From Phenylobacterium sp. (GTDB lineage Bacteria; Pseudomonadota; Alphaproteobacteria; Caulobacterales; Caulobacteraceae): a DNA stretch of 64,000 nt. The stretch is from assembly GCA_020401865.1 (NCBI GenBank), contig JADCAS010000005.1:248001-312000 (forward strand), read 5' to 3'. The position numbers and the translations under genes were made by a program. Positions 20,494 through 30,334 of the stretch are shown here, piece by piece (position 1 is the stretch's first letter; each line of letters opens with the position of its first letter). A model generated the notes under the pieces. It saw nothing but the letters and a program-made list of their open reading frames with translations, was not told the origin of the DNA and ran no database searches.

Positions 20494-22872
20494 TCAGAAC
20501 TTTGTGGTTTGCGAGAAGCGGAAGGTTTCGACCCGGTCATAATCCTCGCGCTGGAGGATCTGGCTGAAGTCGAAGCGGATCGGTCCCATGGGTGAGCGCC
20601 AGAACACGGACAGACCTGCGGAGGCGCGCAGGGACAGGTCGTCGTAAATGCCGGGGATGGGCTTGCCGTCAGCGCCGGTCTTGATCTTGTCATCCAGGAT
20701 GCCGAGCGTACCGACATCGGTGAAGACAGAGGCCCGGATGCCATACTGCTGGGGGATGAAGGTTGGGATGGTGAGCTCAGCCGACCCGATGGCGAAGGCC
20801 TCGCCGCCCAGGGCGTCAGACCGGCCAAAGCTGATGTCGCGGGGGCCAATGCCGGCGACCCGGAAGCCCCGGAAGCTGTTTCCGCCCTTGTAGAAGCGGT
20901 CGTTGATCCGGATGACGTCGTCACCCCAGCTGCCGATGTAGCCGGCGCTGCCAGAGAGGCTGAGCACAAAGTCCTTGTTGAAGCCGTAGTACCAGCCCCC
21001 CTCCAGTTCCGAGCGCAGGTAGTTCACATCCCCGCCGAGGCCGGCGAGATCCTGGGCCAGACTGACAAAGAAGCCCCGGGTAGGCCGCACGGGATCGTTC
21101 CGTCGGTCAAGGGTCACCTGGTATCCCAGGAGAGAGGTCGTATAACGGCCGCGCTGATCGCAAAGGGTCTGCGAGACCTGCTGCTGGGATGGATCGCAGA
21201 AGATACCCGGCACATCGACGTCATCCTCACGCAGAACATAGCGCATGGTCATGAAGGCGTCCGCCGTCAGGGGGAAGCCGATCCGCAGGTTCGTGCCAAG
21301 AGATGTCGTTCTGTAGGAGGAATAGTCGGAAAGGTCGTAGACAAAATAGTAGAGGTCCACGCCAGCCCTCAGGTTGCGGTCCAGGAACCGCGGTTCCGTG
21401 AACGAGAAGTCCAGCTGCTGGCGATAGGACCCCCAGGACACCCGGGCCCGGGCATCCTGGCCGCGACCCCGGAAGTTTCGCTGGGTGATGCCGAGGTCGA
21501 TCATCAGCTGGTCTACCGATGAGTAGCCGGCGCTGAAGGTCAACTCGCCTGTGGCCTGCTCTTCGACCGTCACAAGCAGGTCGGTCCGGTCGGCGTTGGC
21601 GGTGGGCGTTTCCTCGATGGTCACTTCCTTGAAGAATCCAAGGGCCTTGAGGTTGTTCTCCGACCGGTCGACCAGAGCACGGTTGTAGGCGTCGCCCTCC
21701 ACGAGGTTCAGCTCCCGCCGGATCACGTGATCCAGGGTCTGGGTATTGCCGATGATGTCGATGCGGTTGACGTAGACCCGGGGTCCCTCGTTCACCTGGA
21801 ACACCACGTTCACGGTCCGGGTGGCCGGATCCGCCACATAGCGGGGCCGGACGTCCACAGAGGCGAAGCCGGCGGCCCCGGCGGCGAAGGTCAGGGCGTC
21901 GGTCGCGGTCTCGATCCGCTCATCCTCGTAGAGGTCGCCGGAGCGGATGGGTACGAGCTGGGTCAGGACCGCAGTGTCGAGCTTCTTGAGCTCGGTCTCC
22001 ACGGAGATCTTTCCGAACCGATATCTCGGACCCTCTTCGAGGGTGTAGGTCACGGCGAAGCCGTTCCGCGCGGAGGACAGTTCGGCGACGGCCGAAATGA
22101 CCCGGAAGTCATAGAAGCCCCGATTCCGGTAATGCTTGCGCAGCTGTTCCTTGTCGTACTCCAGGCGGTCCGGGTCGTAGTTCGCATTGTTGGAGAAGAA
22201 CCTGTACCAGGCCGATTCCTCCGTCACCACGACGTCGCGCAGGTCGTTGTCCGAGAACTCGACATTGCCGAGGAAGTTCACGCCCAGCACGCCGCTCTTC
22301 TCGCCCTCGCTGATCTCGAAGATCAGGTCCACACGCTTCTGCGGCAGTTCGACGATCTTGGGGGTGACGGCGGCGGAGATTCGGCCGGAGCGGCGGTAAA
22401 GCTCGATGATCCGCTGAACGTCCGACTGGACCTTGGCCCGGGTGAAGATACCCCGGGGCCGGACCGTGATCTCGTCGCGAAGCTTGTCCTCCTTGAGACC
22501 GGAGTTTCCTTCAAAGACCACCCGGTTGATGATCGGGTTTTCCACCACCTGGATGGTCAGGTCACCATCCGACAGGCCGACCTTGACGTCAGAGAACAGA
22601 TCCGTCCGGAACAGGGCCTTGAGCGCCAGGTCGATCCGGGCGGGGTCGACAGTGTCGCCCACGCCGATCGGCAGGTAGGACAGGATGGTCGACTGCTCGA
22701 TCCGCTCGTTACCGACGACAATGATACGTTGCACCGCGCCCTGCTGGGCGGCGGCGGCCTGCGCCCGGGCGACGCCGGGCGCGACAAGCGCGCTGCCGCC
22801 CAGGAGGATGGCCAGTCCGGAGACGAGGGCGGCGCTGCGGGCGCGTCGGGTTTGCATGGTCAGGGCTATCAC
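20494..22872 (-). CDS. bamA: Outer-membrane assembly factor BamA
   Basis: Omp85 barrel that inserts beta-barrel proteins in the outer membrane. The 792 residues show a signal peptide (cleavage near residue 38, VARAQA), five POTRA domains (about 45-445, beginning VQRIIVVGNERIEQSTIL) and a 16-strand barrel ending MGPIRFDFSQILQRE and a terminal phenylalanine. The surface loop with SFRGFRVAGIGPRD holds the family VRGF/Y-type motif. A second ATG five codons in is an alternative start. It sits between rseP and the OmpH chaperone, the standard order. Confidence 0.97.
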   Translation of the reverse strand: MIALTMQTRRARSAALVSGLAILLGGSALVAPGVARAQAAAAQQGAVQRIIVVGNERIEQSTILSYLPIGVGDTVDPARIDLALKALFRTDLFSDVKVGLSDGDLTIQVVENPIINRVVFEGNSGLKEDKLRDEITVRPRGIFTRAKVQSDVQRIIELYRRSGRISAAVTPKIVELPQKRVDLIFEISEGEKSGVLGVNFLGNVEFSDNDLRDVVVTEESAWYRFFSNNANYDPDRLEYDKEQLRKHYRNRGFYDFRVISAVAELSSARNGFAVTYTLEEGPRYRFGKISVETELKKLDTAVLTQLVPIRSGDLYEDERIETATDALTFAAGAAGFASVDVRPRYVADPATRTVNVVFQVNEGPRVYVNRIDIIGNTQTLDHVIRRELNLVEGDAYNRALVDRSENNLKALGFFKEVTIEETPTANADRTDLLVTVEEQATGELTFSAGYSSVDQLMIDLGITQRNFRGRGQDARARVSWGSYRQQLDFSFTEPRFLDRNLRAGVDLYYFVYDLSDYSSYRTTSLGTNLRIGFPLTADAFMTMRYVLREDDVDVPGIFCDPSQQQVSQTLCDQRGRYTTSLLGYQVTLDRRNDPVRPTRGFFVSLAQDLAGLGGDVNYLRSELEGGWYYGFNKDFVLSLSGSAGYIGSWGDDVIRINDRFYKGGNSFRGFRVAGIGPRDISFGRSDALGGEAFAIGSAELTIPTFIPQQYGIRASVFTDVGTLGILDDKIKTGADGKPIPGIYDDLSLRASAGLSVFWRSPMGPIRFDFSQILQREDYDRVETFRFSQTTKF

Positions 22873-22889
22873 CAGAAAGAAGCGCGTGG

Positions 22890-24092
22890 TCAGGAGAACA
22901 ATCCGCCGAAGAACTGGAAGACCTGCAGCCTCTGCAAATCATTCCAGGTGGCGAACAACATCAAAGCCAGCACCAGCGCAAGGCCCACCCTGTATCCGGC
23001 GGCCTGGACGCTGGCCGCAAGGGGCCTGCGCGCCACCGCCTCGTAGGCGTAGAACAGCAGGTGACCTCCGTCGAGGACGGGGATGGGAAGCAGATTCATG
23101 AACCCGATGCCCACTGAGAGAACCGCCGCCAGGGCGATCAGGTTGGCGCCGGCATAAAGCACCTTACGCCCCAGGTCGGGGGCGGCCTCGGCGCCTGCCT
23201 TAGCGATCTGGCCCGACATCTGGGCGATGCCGAGGGGTCCGTTGAGCTGCTCGGCCGACATCTGGCCGGTAATCATCCGCCCCAAGGCGTAGACGCTGGT
23301 GGTCAGGACGCGCCAGGTGCGGTCGACACCCTTGGCCACCGCCTCGACGGGGCCGAAGGTTTGTCGCACAACCTCTTCGGTAGGGCCCAGTCCGATCCGG
23401 CCGACCCGCGGCGCGCCGGGTTCTGACGCGATCCGCCGCCATTCCGGAGTGGCGGTCAGCCGGATCTCCCGGCCATCCCGGTTGACGACAAAGTCGGTGG
23501 AAGCCCCGCCCCGGACCTGAACCACCTCCACCAGGTCCTGGAAGGAGCCGATTCTGCGACCCGCCGCCTCGACCACCAGGTCGCCCTTCCGGAAGCCCGC
23601 CGCCTCGGCGACGCCGCCGGGCTCCACCATGCCGATCCTCGGCGACAGGGTGCGCTCGCCAAAGGCCATGAACAGGGCGGCGAACAGGACGATGGCCAAC
23701 AGGAAGTTCGCCGCAGGACCGGCCGCCGTGACCAGGGCGCGCTGCCATACGGGCTTGAAATGGTAGTGCCGCGCCAGGGCCTCCGGCCCGCTTCTGGCCA
23801 GGATTTCGGCCTTCATGGCCTGCAGGCCCGCCGCATCGGGCACGCTGGCGACATTGGGGTCACCGGCGAACATCACGTATCCGCCCAAGGGGATCCAACC
23901 CACCCGCCATTCCACTCCGGAGCGGTCGCGCCGCGAGAACAGGGCGCGACCGAAGCCGATCGAGAAACGCTCCACAGCCACCCCGCAGGCCCGCGCGGCC
24001 AGGAAGTGGCCCAGCTCGTGGATGGTCACCACCAGCGACAGGACAAGGATGAAAGGCGCCAGGTGCCAGATGAAGTTGGCGATCACCTCCAT
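22890..24092 (-). CDS. rseP: RIP metalloprotease RseP
   Basis: Site-2-type intramembrane zinc protease of the inner membrane; family members clip anti-sigma factors and remnant signal peptides. The 400 residues include the zinc motif HELGH (His25, Glu26, His29) in the first helix, one PDZ domain (about 125-215, with GVAEAAGFRKGDLV) and the second site NLLPIPVLDGGH in a late helix. E. coli RseP is longer, with two PDZ domains; a single PDZ is common in this class. Two bases separate it from dxr. Confidence 0.96.
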   Translation of the reverse strand: MEVIANFIWHLAPFILVLSLVVTIHELGHFLAARACGVAVERFSIGFGRALFSRRDRSGVEWRVGWIPLGGYVMFAGDPNVASVPDAAGLQAMKAEILARSGPEALARHYHFKPVWQRALVTAAGPAANFLLAIVLFAALFMAFGERTLSPRIGMVEPGGVAEAAGFRKGDLVVEAAGRRIGSFQDLVEVVQVRGGASTDFVVNRDGREIRLTATPEWRRIASEPGAPRVGRIGLGPTEEVVRQTFGPVEAVAKGVDRTWRVLTTSVYALGRMITGQMSAEQLNGPLGIAQMSGQIAKAGAEAAPDLGRKVLYAGANLIALAAVLSVGIGFMNLLPIPVLDGGHLLFYAYEAVARRPLAASVQAAGYRVGLALVLALMLFATWNDLQRLQVFQFFGGLFS

Positions 24093-24094
24093 GG

Positions 24095-25303
24095 TCAGGC
24101 CGCTCCCCTCGCCCGCCGGGCTTCGACGGCGGCGACCGCCAGGCGGCGACCGGCGCTGTCCACGCGCCGGGCCTGTTCGAGGATGTCGTCAGCCAGAGGG
24201 TCGGCCATGTCGTCTCCCAGGTGCTCCGCGCCTGCTTTATCCAGGGTTTCCGACACGATTGCGGCAATATCGAGATAGCCGATACGCCGGTCAAGAAAGG
24301 CCTCGACGGCCACCTCATTGGCCGCGTTCAGCAGCCCCGGCGCCGGACCGCCGGTCCTGAGGGCCTGCCGCGCCAGGTCCAGGGCGGGAAACCGCACCGG
24401 GTCTGGCGCTTCGAAGGTGAGTCGGCCCAGCCGCCCGAGGTCGAGCCGGGGCGCCGGCCAGGCGACCCGGTCCGGCCAGGCAAAGGCCACGGCGATCGGC
24501 GTGCGCATGTCCGGCGGGCCCAGCTGCGCCAGGCTGGAGCCGTCGGCGTACTCCACCAGGCTGTGAATGATCGATTCCGGATGCACAACGACATCGATCC
24601 GGTCCGCATCCACCCCGAACAGATAGGCCGCCTCGATCATCTCGAGGCCCTTGTTCATCATGGTGGCGGAGTCGACAGAGATCTTCCGGCCCATGTCCCA
24701 GTTGGGATGGGCGAGGGCCTCCTCCGGGGTCGCGGCGGCCATCCGCTCTGCGCTCCAGGTCCGGAAAGGACCACCTGAGGCCGTCAGGATCAGCCGGGAA
24801 ACCTGCGCAGCCTGACGCGGGTCCAGCGCCTGGAAGATGGCGGAGTGTTCGGAGTCTACCGGGATCACCGCCCCGCCTGACAACCGGGCGCGGCGCAGAA
24901 GAGCCGGGCCGGCGCAGACCAGGCTCTCCTTGTTGGCGAGGGCGACAATGGCGCCGGCCTCGATGGCGGCCAGGGTGGGCGCCAGTCCGGCGATCCCGAC
25001 GATGGCCGACATCACCCAGTCCGCTGGCAGGGCGGCGGCGGCCTTCACCGCCCCTTCCCCGGCCTCCACGGCGACGCCGGAGCCCCGGAGGCGCCGGGCG
25101 AGTTCATCCACCCCGCGGGGATCGGCGATGACGGCCACCTCCGGGCGCCACTCCAGAGCCTGCTTGGCCAGCAGGGCGACGTTCCGCCCGCCGGTCAGGG
25201 CCCGCAGGCGGACCGGCCGTCCCAGGGCCTCGAAGAGCTCCAGAGTGGAAACCCCGACGGAACCCGTGGACCCCAGAATGGACACCGTCCGCGGAGCGCT
25301 CAA
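24095..25303 (-). CDS. dxr: 1-deoxy-D-xylulose 5-phosphate reductoisomerase
   Basis: Makes 2-C-methyl-D-erythritol 4-phosphate in the MEP isoprenoid pathway, upstream of UppS. The 402 residues start with the NADPH loop [10 protein letters not shown] (8-17) and contain [11 protein letters not shown] and the metal/substrate motif [14 protein letters not shown], plus [14 protein letters not shown]. The start is inferred to be TTG at 25303, whose TTGA overlaps the cdsA stop. The frame stays open upstream to 25966, but that stretch is cdsA in another frame. Confidence 0.95.
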   Translation of the reverse strand: MSAPRTVSILGSTGSVGVSTLELFEALGRPVRLRALTGGRNVALLAKQALEWRPEVAVIADPRGVDELARRLRGSGVAVEAGEGAVKAAAALPADWVMSAIVGIAGLAPTLAAIEAGAIVALANKESLVCAGPALLRRARLSGGAVIPVDSEHSAIFQALDPRQAAQVSRLILTASGGPFRTWSAERMAAATPEEALAHPNWDMGRKISVDSATMMNKGLEMIEAAYLFGVDADRIDVVVHPESIIHSLVEYADGSSLAQLGPPDMRTPIAVAFAWPDRVAWPAPRLDLGRLGRLTFEAPDPVRFPALDLARQALRTGGPAPGLLNAANEVAVEAFLDRRIGYLDIAAIVSETLDKAGAEHLGDDMADPLADDILEQARRVDSAGRRLAVAAVEARRARGAA

Positions 25304-26145
25304 TGGCCCCACCCCAGGTGGTTCACCAGCCGGAAGGCCGAGAGCATGACCACCACGAACATCAGGCCGTCCACCCGGTCCAAGAGGCCGCCATGCCCGG
25401 GAATGAGGTCGCTGGCGTCCTTCACGCCGAACCGGCGTTTGAGCATGGATTCCCAGAGATCCCCCGCCATGCCGGCGAGGCCGCCGCACAGCCCGGCGAG
25501 GGCTGCGGCCCAGGGATTGAGGCTGAAGACCGGCAGGGCGGCCAGGGCCACCGCCGCAAGGACAGCTCCGGCCAGCCCCCCCAGAAAGCCCGACCAGGTC
25601 TTGTTGGGCGAGAATCGCGGCCAGAGCTTGGGGCCGCCCACAAGGCTGCCGACGAGGTAGGCGGCGATATCGGCTGTCCAGGCGACGGCAAAGGTCATGA
25701 AGATCCACCACCGGCCCTCGGGCATGGAGCGAAGCCAGATGAAGCAGACCGCGGCGGCGCCAATGTAGAGGACCCCGAGGGCCGCATTGCCGGGCCGCTC
25801 GGAAACGCCCCGCGCCACCACCGCCGCAAGGGCCCCGCCCACCGCCAGGACGCCCCAGGCGATGAACATGTTGTCCCTTTGGGCGAAGAAGACGGCGGTC
25901 AGGACCGCCGCGCAGACAGCGGTGGAAACTCGCGTGCGGGCGGTGGGCGCCGTCATGCCGCCCCATTCCACGCAGAGCCGGGCGACCGCGACAACGACCA
26001 TGAGCAGGAAGGGCCAGGCCGGCTGGCCCGGGCCCATCTCGATCCAGACGGCGGCCAGCGCCGCAGGCAGGAGGATCGCCGCAGACGCCGCCCGGACGCC
26101 CAGGTTCCCCCAGTCGAAGCCTCTAGCCGGCGACAAGGACGTCAT
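25300..26145 (-). CDS. cdsA: Phosphatidate cytidylyltransferase
   Basis: Makes CDP-diacylglycerol for phospholipids in the inner membrane. The 281-residue polytopic protein has about eight helices and the signature near the C-terminus, from [12 protein letters not shown] to [20 protein letters not shown] start at ATG 26145 ([10 protein letters not shown]), which has a GGGGGAG site; a further in-frame start at 26205 would lie well inside uppS. It overlaps the end of uppS by 23 bases and dxr by 4. Confidence 0.95.
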   Translation of the reverse strand: MTSLSPARGFDWGNLGVRAASAAILLPAALAAVWIEMGPGQPAWPFLLMVVVAVARLCVEWGGMTAPTARTRVSTAVCAAVLTAVFFAQRDNMFIAWGVLAVGGALAAVVARGVSERPGNAALGVLYIGAAAVCFIWLRSMPEGRWWIFMTFAVAWTADIAAYLVGSLVGGPKLWPRFSPNKTWSGFLGGLAGAVLAAVALAALPVFSLNPWAAALAGLCGGLAGMAGDLWESMLKRRFGVKDASDLIPGHGGLLDRVDGLMFVVVMLSAFRLVNHLGWGH

Positions 26146-26908
26146 CGGAGACAGCTCCCCCGAAACGGCGGTCCCGGGACCGGAAGGCGGTGATGGCGTC
26201 AGCAAGGCTGGCCGCGTCGTAGTCAGGCCAGAGGACGTCCTGGAACACCAGTTCGGCGTAGGCCGCCTCCCAAAGGAGGAAGTTGGACAGCCTCTGCTCG
26301 CCGGACGGCCGGATGATCAGGTCCGGGAGCGGCAGGCCAGCCGTCGAGAGGCTGCCGGCGAACACGGACTCGGTGATGGTCGCCGGATCCAGACGTCCCG
26401 CCGCGGCGGCTTCGGCCAGCCTGCGGGCGGCGTCCGCAATGTCGGCCTGCCCGCCGTAGTTGAAGGCGATCTGCAGGAAGAACCGGTCATTGTGCGCGGT
26501 CCGCTGTTCGGCCTCGTTGAGCAGGGCGACCAGATCCGGCGCCAGGCCCTCCCGCCGACCGACGGCGCGCACCCGGACGCCTTCCCGCTCCAGACGCTTC
26601 AGGTCGGAGTCAAAGTAGCGCTTCGGCAGGGCCATGAGCTCCCTCACCTCGGCGGCGGGACGGCTCCAGTTTTCTGTGGAAAAGCCATAGACGGTCAGCC
26701 AGCGGACGCCCAGGTCCGGCGCCGCCGCCACGGTCCGGCGGAGAGCCTCAACGCCCGCCCTGTGCCCCAGGGTCCGCGGCAGGCCCCGCTTCTGGGCCCA
26801 GCGACCATTGCCATCCATGACGATGGCCACATGGAGCGGGCCCCCAGCCGCGGAGGCTGCGGACGCCGGTCCCGACGCCTCGGGGGATGTCTTGGACCTT
26901 CCGGCCAT
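26123..26908 (-). CDS. uppS: Undecaprenyl diphosphate synthase (cis-prenyltransferase)
   Basis: Builds the C55 lipid carrier for peptidoglycan and O-antigen from FPP and IPP. The 261-residue protein has a non-conserved Ala/Ser-rich N-terminus (1-24), then AIVMDGNGRWAQKRG with the catalytic Asp32, followed by LGHRAG, FSTENWSRP and the C-terminal IRPSGEQRLSNFLLWEAAYAE. All cis-prenyltransferase regions are present. It lies between frr and cdsA, matching a widely conserved order. Confidence 0.97.
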   Translation of the reverse strand: MAGRSKTSPEASGPASAASAAGGPLHVAIVMDGNGRWAQKRGLPRTLGHRAGVEALRRTVAAAPDLGVRWLTVYGFSTENWSRPAAEVRELMALPKRYFDSDLKRLEREGVRVRAVGRREGLAPDLVALLNEAEQRTAHNDRFFLQIAFNYGGQADIADAARRLAEAAAAGRLDPATITESVFAGSLSTAGLPLPDLIIRPSGEQRLSNFLLWEAAYAELVFQDVLWPDYDAASLADAITAFRSRDRRFGGAVSDDVLVAG

Positions 26909-26930
26909 GTCGCCTCCGCCCGCCTGCGGG

Positions 26931-27494
26931 CTAGACCTGCATGATCTCTTGTTCCTTGGTTTTCAAGGCCTCGTCGACCCGCTTCACGGCCTCGTCGGTC
27001 ATCTTCTGGACCTCGGACTCCATGCGCTTCTGCTCGTCCTGGCTGATCACCGAGTCCTTCTCGGCCTTCTTCAGGTCGTCATTGGCGTCCCGCCGGACAT
27101 TGCGGATCGCCACCCGCTGCTGCTCGGCGTACTTGGCCGCGATCTTGGCCAGGTCCCGGCGGCGCTCCTCGGTGAGCGGCGGGATGGGGATCCGCAGGGT
27201 CTGGCCCTCGACCACCGGATTCAGACCCAGATCCGATGACCGGATGGCCTTCTCCACCGAGACCACCACGCCGCGGTCCCAGACGTTGACGCTGATCGAG
27301 CGGGGCTCCGGCACGGTGATGGCGGCCACCTGGTTCAGGGGGGTCGTCGCGCCGTAGGCCTCGACCATGATCTGGTCGAGGAGGTTGGCCGACGCCCGGC
27401 CCGTGCGCAGGCTGGCGAACTCCTCCTTCAGGGCGGAGACCGCCTTGTCCATGCGGTCGCGATAGCGGGACAGTTGAGGCTTCTCGGCAGGCAT
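26931..27494 (-). CDS. frr: Ribosome recycling factor
   Basis: Splits post-termination ribosomes with EF-G. The 187 residues have the usual RRF length and motifs: FASLRTGRASANLLDQIMVEAYG, RSSDLGLNPVVEG, IRIPIPPLTEERRRDL and the C-terminal coiled domain with KKAEKDSVISQDEQKRME. It is 20 bases downstream of pyrH, the standard pairing. Confidence 0.98.
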   Translation of the reverse strand: MPAEKPQLSRYRDRMDKAVSALKEEFASLRTGRASANLLDQIMVEAYGATTPLNQVAAITVPEPRSISVNVWDRGVVVSVEKAIRSSDLGLNPVVEGQTLRIPIPPLTEERRRDLAKIAAKYAEQQRVAIRNVRRDANDDLKKAEKDSVISQDEQKRMESEVQKMTDEAVKRVDEALKTKEQEIMQV

Positions 27495-27514
27495 GTCGGG
27501 CTCCCGGATTGCGG

Positions 27515-28234
27515 TCAGTTGATGGTGGTGAAGACGCCCTGACCGGTCAGGACCTTCATGAAATTCCCCGGCTCGCGGATCGAGAAGACCACGATGGGGA
27601 TCTGGTTGTCGCGCATCAGGGCGATAGCCGAGGCGTCCATCACCTTCAGGTCCTGCGCCAGGACGTCCTGGTAGCTGAGGGACTCATAGCGCCGGGCCGA
27701 GGCGTCCTTCTTGGGGTCGGCCGTGTAGACGCCGTCGACGCTCGTACCCTTGAAGAGCGCGTCGCAGCCCATCTCTGCGGATCGAAGGGCGGCGGGGGTG
27801 TCGGTGGTGAAGAAGGGCGCCCCGAGGCCGGCGGCGAAGATCACCACCCGGCCCTTCTCGATGTGCCGCAGGGCCCGGCGGCGGATGTAAGGCTCGCAGA
27901 CCGCATCCATCGGGATGGCCGACTGGACCCGGGTGTCGACCCCGGCCTTTTCGAGGGCGCCCTGGAGGGCCAGGGCGTTCATGACGGTGGCCAGCATGCC
28001 CATATAGTCGGCGCTGGCCCGCTCCATGCCTCGTCCCGCCAGCGAGACGCCTCGGAAGATGTTGCCGCCGCCCACGACCAGGCAGAGCTCCACCCCGGCG
28101 TCGACCACCTCCTTGATGTCCTTGGCCACCCTGTCGAGGGTTTCGGTGTCGATGCCGAACAGGGCGTCGCCCATGAGCACCTCCCCGGACATCTTCAAGA
28201 GGATTTTGCGGTAGCGGGGCTTGGGCGCGGTCAT
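27515..28234 (-). CDS. pyrH: UMP kinase
   Basis: Phosphorylates UMP to UDP; hexameric amino-acid-kinase fold, typically inhibited by UTP. The 239 residues include [12 protein letters not shown] at the N-terminus, [10 protein letters not shown], the nucleotide region [19 protein letters not shown] and [11 protein letters not shown]. It follows the tsf terminator, so transcription of pyrH-frr and the downstream envelope genes probably starts in the short gap at 28235-28296 or by read-through. Confidence 0.97.
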   Translation of the reverse strand: MTAPKPRYRKILLKMSGEVLMGDALFGIDTETLDRVAKDIKEVVDAGVELCLVVGGGNIFRGVSLAGRGMERASADYMGMLATVMNALALQGALEKAGVDTRVQSAIPMDAVCEPYIRRRALRHIEKGRVVIFAAGLGAPFFTTDTPAALRSAEMGCDALFKGTSVDGVYTADPKKDASARRYESLSYQDVLAQDLKVMDASAIALMRDNQIPIVVFSIREPGNFMKVLTGQGVFTTIN

Positions 28235-28296
28235 GGGCCGATCCGTCAGATGGGCGCCCCGTCAGGGGTCGGGCCGGGAATCTTGCTGGAGTTTAC

Positions 28297-28336
28297 ATAA
28301 AACGAGGGCGTGGCGCGCGTCGAACGCACCACGCCC
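28297..28336 (-). terminator. Rho-independent terminator after rpsB-tsf
   Basis: On the minus strand the stem GGGCGTGG/CCACGCCC (28329-28336 with 28306-28313) has an inner GCGT-ACGC extension, and is followed by CGTTTTATG. This is a classic GC stem with a short T-run, 28 bases after the tsf stop. It separates rpsB-tsf from pyrH. Confidence 0.8.
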
Positions 28337-28363
28337 CCGAAAGACGCACCGGAAAGGGGCCGA

Positions 28364-29299
28364 TCAGCCCTGGCCGCTCATGGAGGCCACCTCCGCGGCG
28401 AAGTCGTCCACCTTCTTCTCCACACCCTCGCCGAGGGCGAAACGCACAAAGCCCTTCACGGACACCGGCGATCCTGTGGCCTTGGCGGTCTCGGCGACCA
28501 GCTGCTCGATCGTCTGGTCGGGATTCATCACGAAGGCCTGCTTCAGCAGCACGACTTCCTCGAAGAACTTGCGGATGCGGCCCTCGACCATCTTCTCCAC
28601 GACGCCGGCGGGCTTGCCGGAGGCCAGGGCCTGCTCGGTGAAGATGGCCTTCTCGCGCTCGACCGCGGCCGGGTCCAGATCGTCCGTGGACAGGGACAGG
28701 GGGTTGGTCGCCGCCACGTGCATGGCGATCTTCCGGCCCATCTCCGCCAGTTGAGCCTGGTCGCCCTTGCCTTCCACGGCCACCAGGACGCCGATCTTGC
28801 CGAGGTCCGGCACGATGGCTGAGTGGACGTAGGACGCCACAACGCCCTCGGGCACCACGAAGCGGTGCGCCCGGCGCAGGTTCATGTTCTCGCCGATGGT
28901 GGCGATCAGGTTGGTCACCATGTCGGCGACGGTCTCGCCACCCGCGGTCTTGGCAGCCGAGATGGCCTCGACGCCGTCCTGGTCCAGGGCGATGCCGGCG
29001 ATCTCCTTGGCCGCCTTCTGAAACAGCTCATTCCGGGCGACGAAGTCTGTCTCGGCATTCAGCTCGACCACAACGCCGGTCATGCCGGCGCCATCCTTGC
29101 GCACGGCTGCGCCCACCAGGCCCTCGGCGGCGGCGCGGTCGGACTTCTTCGCGGCCTTGGACAGACCCTTGGTGCGCAGCCAGTCGATGGCCAGGTCGAT
29201 GTCGCCGTCGTTCTCCTGCAAGGCCTTCTTGCAGTCCATCATGCCTGCGCCGGACTTCTCGCGCAGTTCCTTCACCAGGGCAGCAGTGATCTCCGCCAT
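28364..29299 (-). CDS. tsf: Elongation factor Ts
   Basis: Nucleotide exchange factor for EF-Tu. The 311 residues begin [26 protein letters not shown], the conserved UBA-like N-terminal domain, and contain [15 protein letters not shown] and the C-terminal [18 protein letters not shown]. It follows rpsB after 61 bases holding a GC hairpin, and is closed by an intrinsic terminator. Confidence 0.98.
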   Translation of the reverse strand: MAEITAALVKELREKSGAGMMDCKKALQENDGDIDLAIDWLRTKGLSKAAKKSDRAAAEGLVGAAVRKDGAGMTGVVVELNAETDFVARNELFQKAAKEIAGIALDQDGVEAISAAKTAGGETVADMVTNLIATIGENMNLRRAHRFVVPEGVVASYVHSAIVPDLGKIGVLVAVEGKGDQAQLAEMGRKIAMHVAATNPLSLSTDDLDPAAVEREKAIFTEQALASGKPAGVVEKMVEGRIRKFFEEVVLLKQAFVMNPDQTIEQLVAETAKATGSPVSVKGFVRFALGEGVEKKVDDFAAEVASMSGQG

Positions 29300-29325
29300 C
29301 GGGAGCTCCTTCGGTCAGTGGATAC

Positions 29326-29346
29326 GCCGGGCCCGGCGGGCCCGGC
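29326..29346 (-). other. GC hairpin between rpsB and tsf (possible attenuator)
   Basis: GCCGGGC (29326-29332) and GCCCGGC (29340-29346) form a seven-pair all-GC stem with a seven-base loop in the 61-base rpsB-tsf gap. No T-run follows. A partial attenuator or processing site is plausible, but this is only structure seen in the sequence. Confidence 0.4.
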
Positions 29347-29360
29347 GGAGTTCAGGGCGA

Positions 29361-30161
29361 TCAGGCCTCGGCCGCGGCCTCAGCCTCGGCCGGGACCTCG
29401 GCGGGCGCTTCGGCGGCCAGGGCGGGCTCCACCGGCTCAGCCGAGGCGCCCAGGTCGATACCCGACGCCGCAGCGCCGGCGGCCAGGCCGTCGAGGATCG
29501 CATCGGCCATCAGGTCACAGTAGAGCTGGATGGCGCGGGCCGCGTCGTCGTTCCCCGGGATCGGGTAGGTGATGCCGTCGGGATCGCAGTTGGTGTCAAG
29601 GATGGCGACCACCGGGATCCCGAGCTTGCGGGCTTCCTGGATGGCGATGGCCTCCTTGTTGGTGTCGATCACGAACATCAGGTCGGGGATGCCGCCCATG
29701 TCCTTGATACCGCCCAGGGACAGTTCCAGCTTGTCCCGCTCGCGGGTGAGCTGCAGCAGTTCCTTCTTGGTGCGGCTGCCTTCTCCGCCCTCAAGGACGC
29801 CCTCGAGTTCACGCAGGCGATTGATGGAGCCGGACACGGTGCGCCAGTTGGTCAGGGTGCCGCCAAGCCAGCGGTGGTTGACGTAGTACTGGGCGCAGCG
29901 GCGGGCCGCCTGGGCGATCGGGTCGGATGCCTGGCGCTTGGTGCCCACGAACAGGACGCGGCCGCCGCCGGCGGCGACCTCGCGGACCTTGACCAGGGCC
30001 TGATGCAGCAGCGGGATCGACTGGGAAAGGTCGATGATATGAATGTTCGAACGGCTGCCGAAGATGTAGCGGTCCATCTTCGGATTCCAGCGGTGCGTCT
30101 GGTGGCCGAAATGGGCGCCAGCTTCCAGCAGCTGACGCATAGAGAAATCGGGAAGCGCCAT
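29361..30161 (-). CDS. rpsB: 30S ribosomal protein S2
   Basis: Small-subunit ribosomal protein. The 266-residue protein starts [20 protein letters not shown] and carries [41 protein letters not shown] and [15 protein letters not shown] in family order. A 30-residue Ala/Glu-rich tail extends the C-terminus. The ATG at 30161 is chosen by family start and an AGAGGA site 11 bases upstream; the frame is open to 30311 but that part is leader. The leader holds a CCCCC-GCCC-GGGGG hairpin at about 30200-30217. Confidence 0.97.
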   Translation of the reverse strand: MALPDFSMRQLLEAGAHFGHQTHRWNPKMDRYIFGSRSNIHIIDLSQSIPLLHQALVKVREVAAGGGRVLFVGTKRQASDPIAQAARRCAQYYVNHRWLGGTLTNWRTVSGSINRLRELEGVLEGGEGSRTKKELLQLTRERDKLELSLGGIKDMGGIPDLMFVIDTNKEAIAIQEARKLGIPVVAILDTNCDPDGITYPIPGNDDAARAIQLYCDLMADAILDGLAAGAAASGIDLGASAEPVEPALAAEAPAEVPAEAEAAAEA

Positions 30162-30282
30162 GGGGTCGTATCCTCTTCTTCCGGTTGACCTCCGCAGACA
30201 AACCCCCCGGGCGGGGGACCGGAACGGCGCCGCCGGGATGTCTCCCCGGCTCCACCGAACGCCTGCGTGTGGAATGCCGCGC

Positions 30283-30311
30283 CGTGTAGGCTCAACCGGG
30301 CGAAAAGGCAA
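30283..30311 (-). promoter_or_regulatory. Candidate rpsB-tsf promoter
   Basis: On the minus strand TTGCCT (30306-30311) and TACACG (30283-30288) are 17 bases apart, between dnaE and rpsB. It would give an rpsB leader of about 115 bases. Weak -10; by-eye call. Confidence 0.35.
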
Positions 30312-30334
30312 GTCGTGAAAGGATTTGGGCCCGC

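Noticed and set aside
25304..25966. Long in-frame N-terminal extension of dxr on the minus strand
   Set aside because: It is cdsA read in another frame; Dxr homologues start at the [10 protein letters not shown] region, and a TTG overlapping the cdsA stop explains the start.
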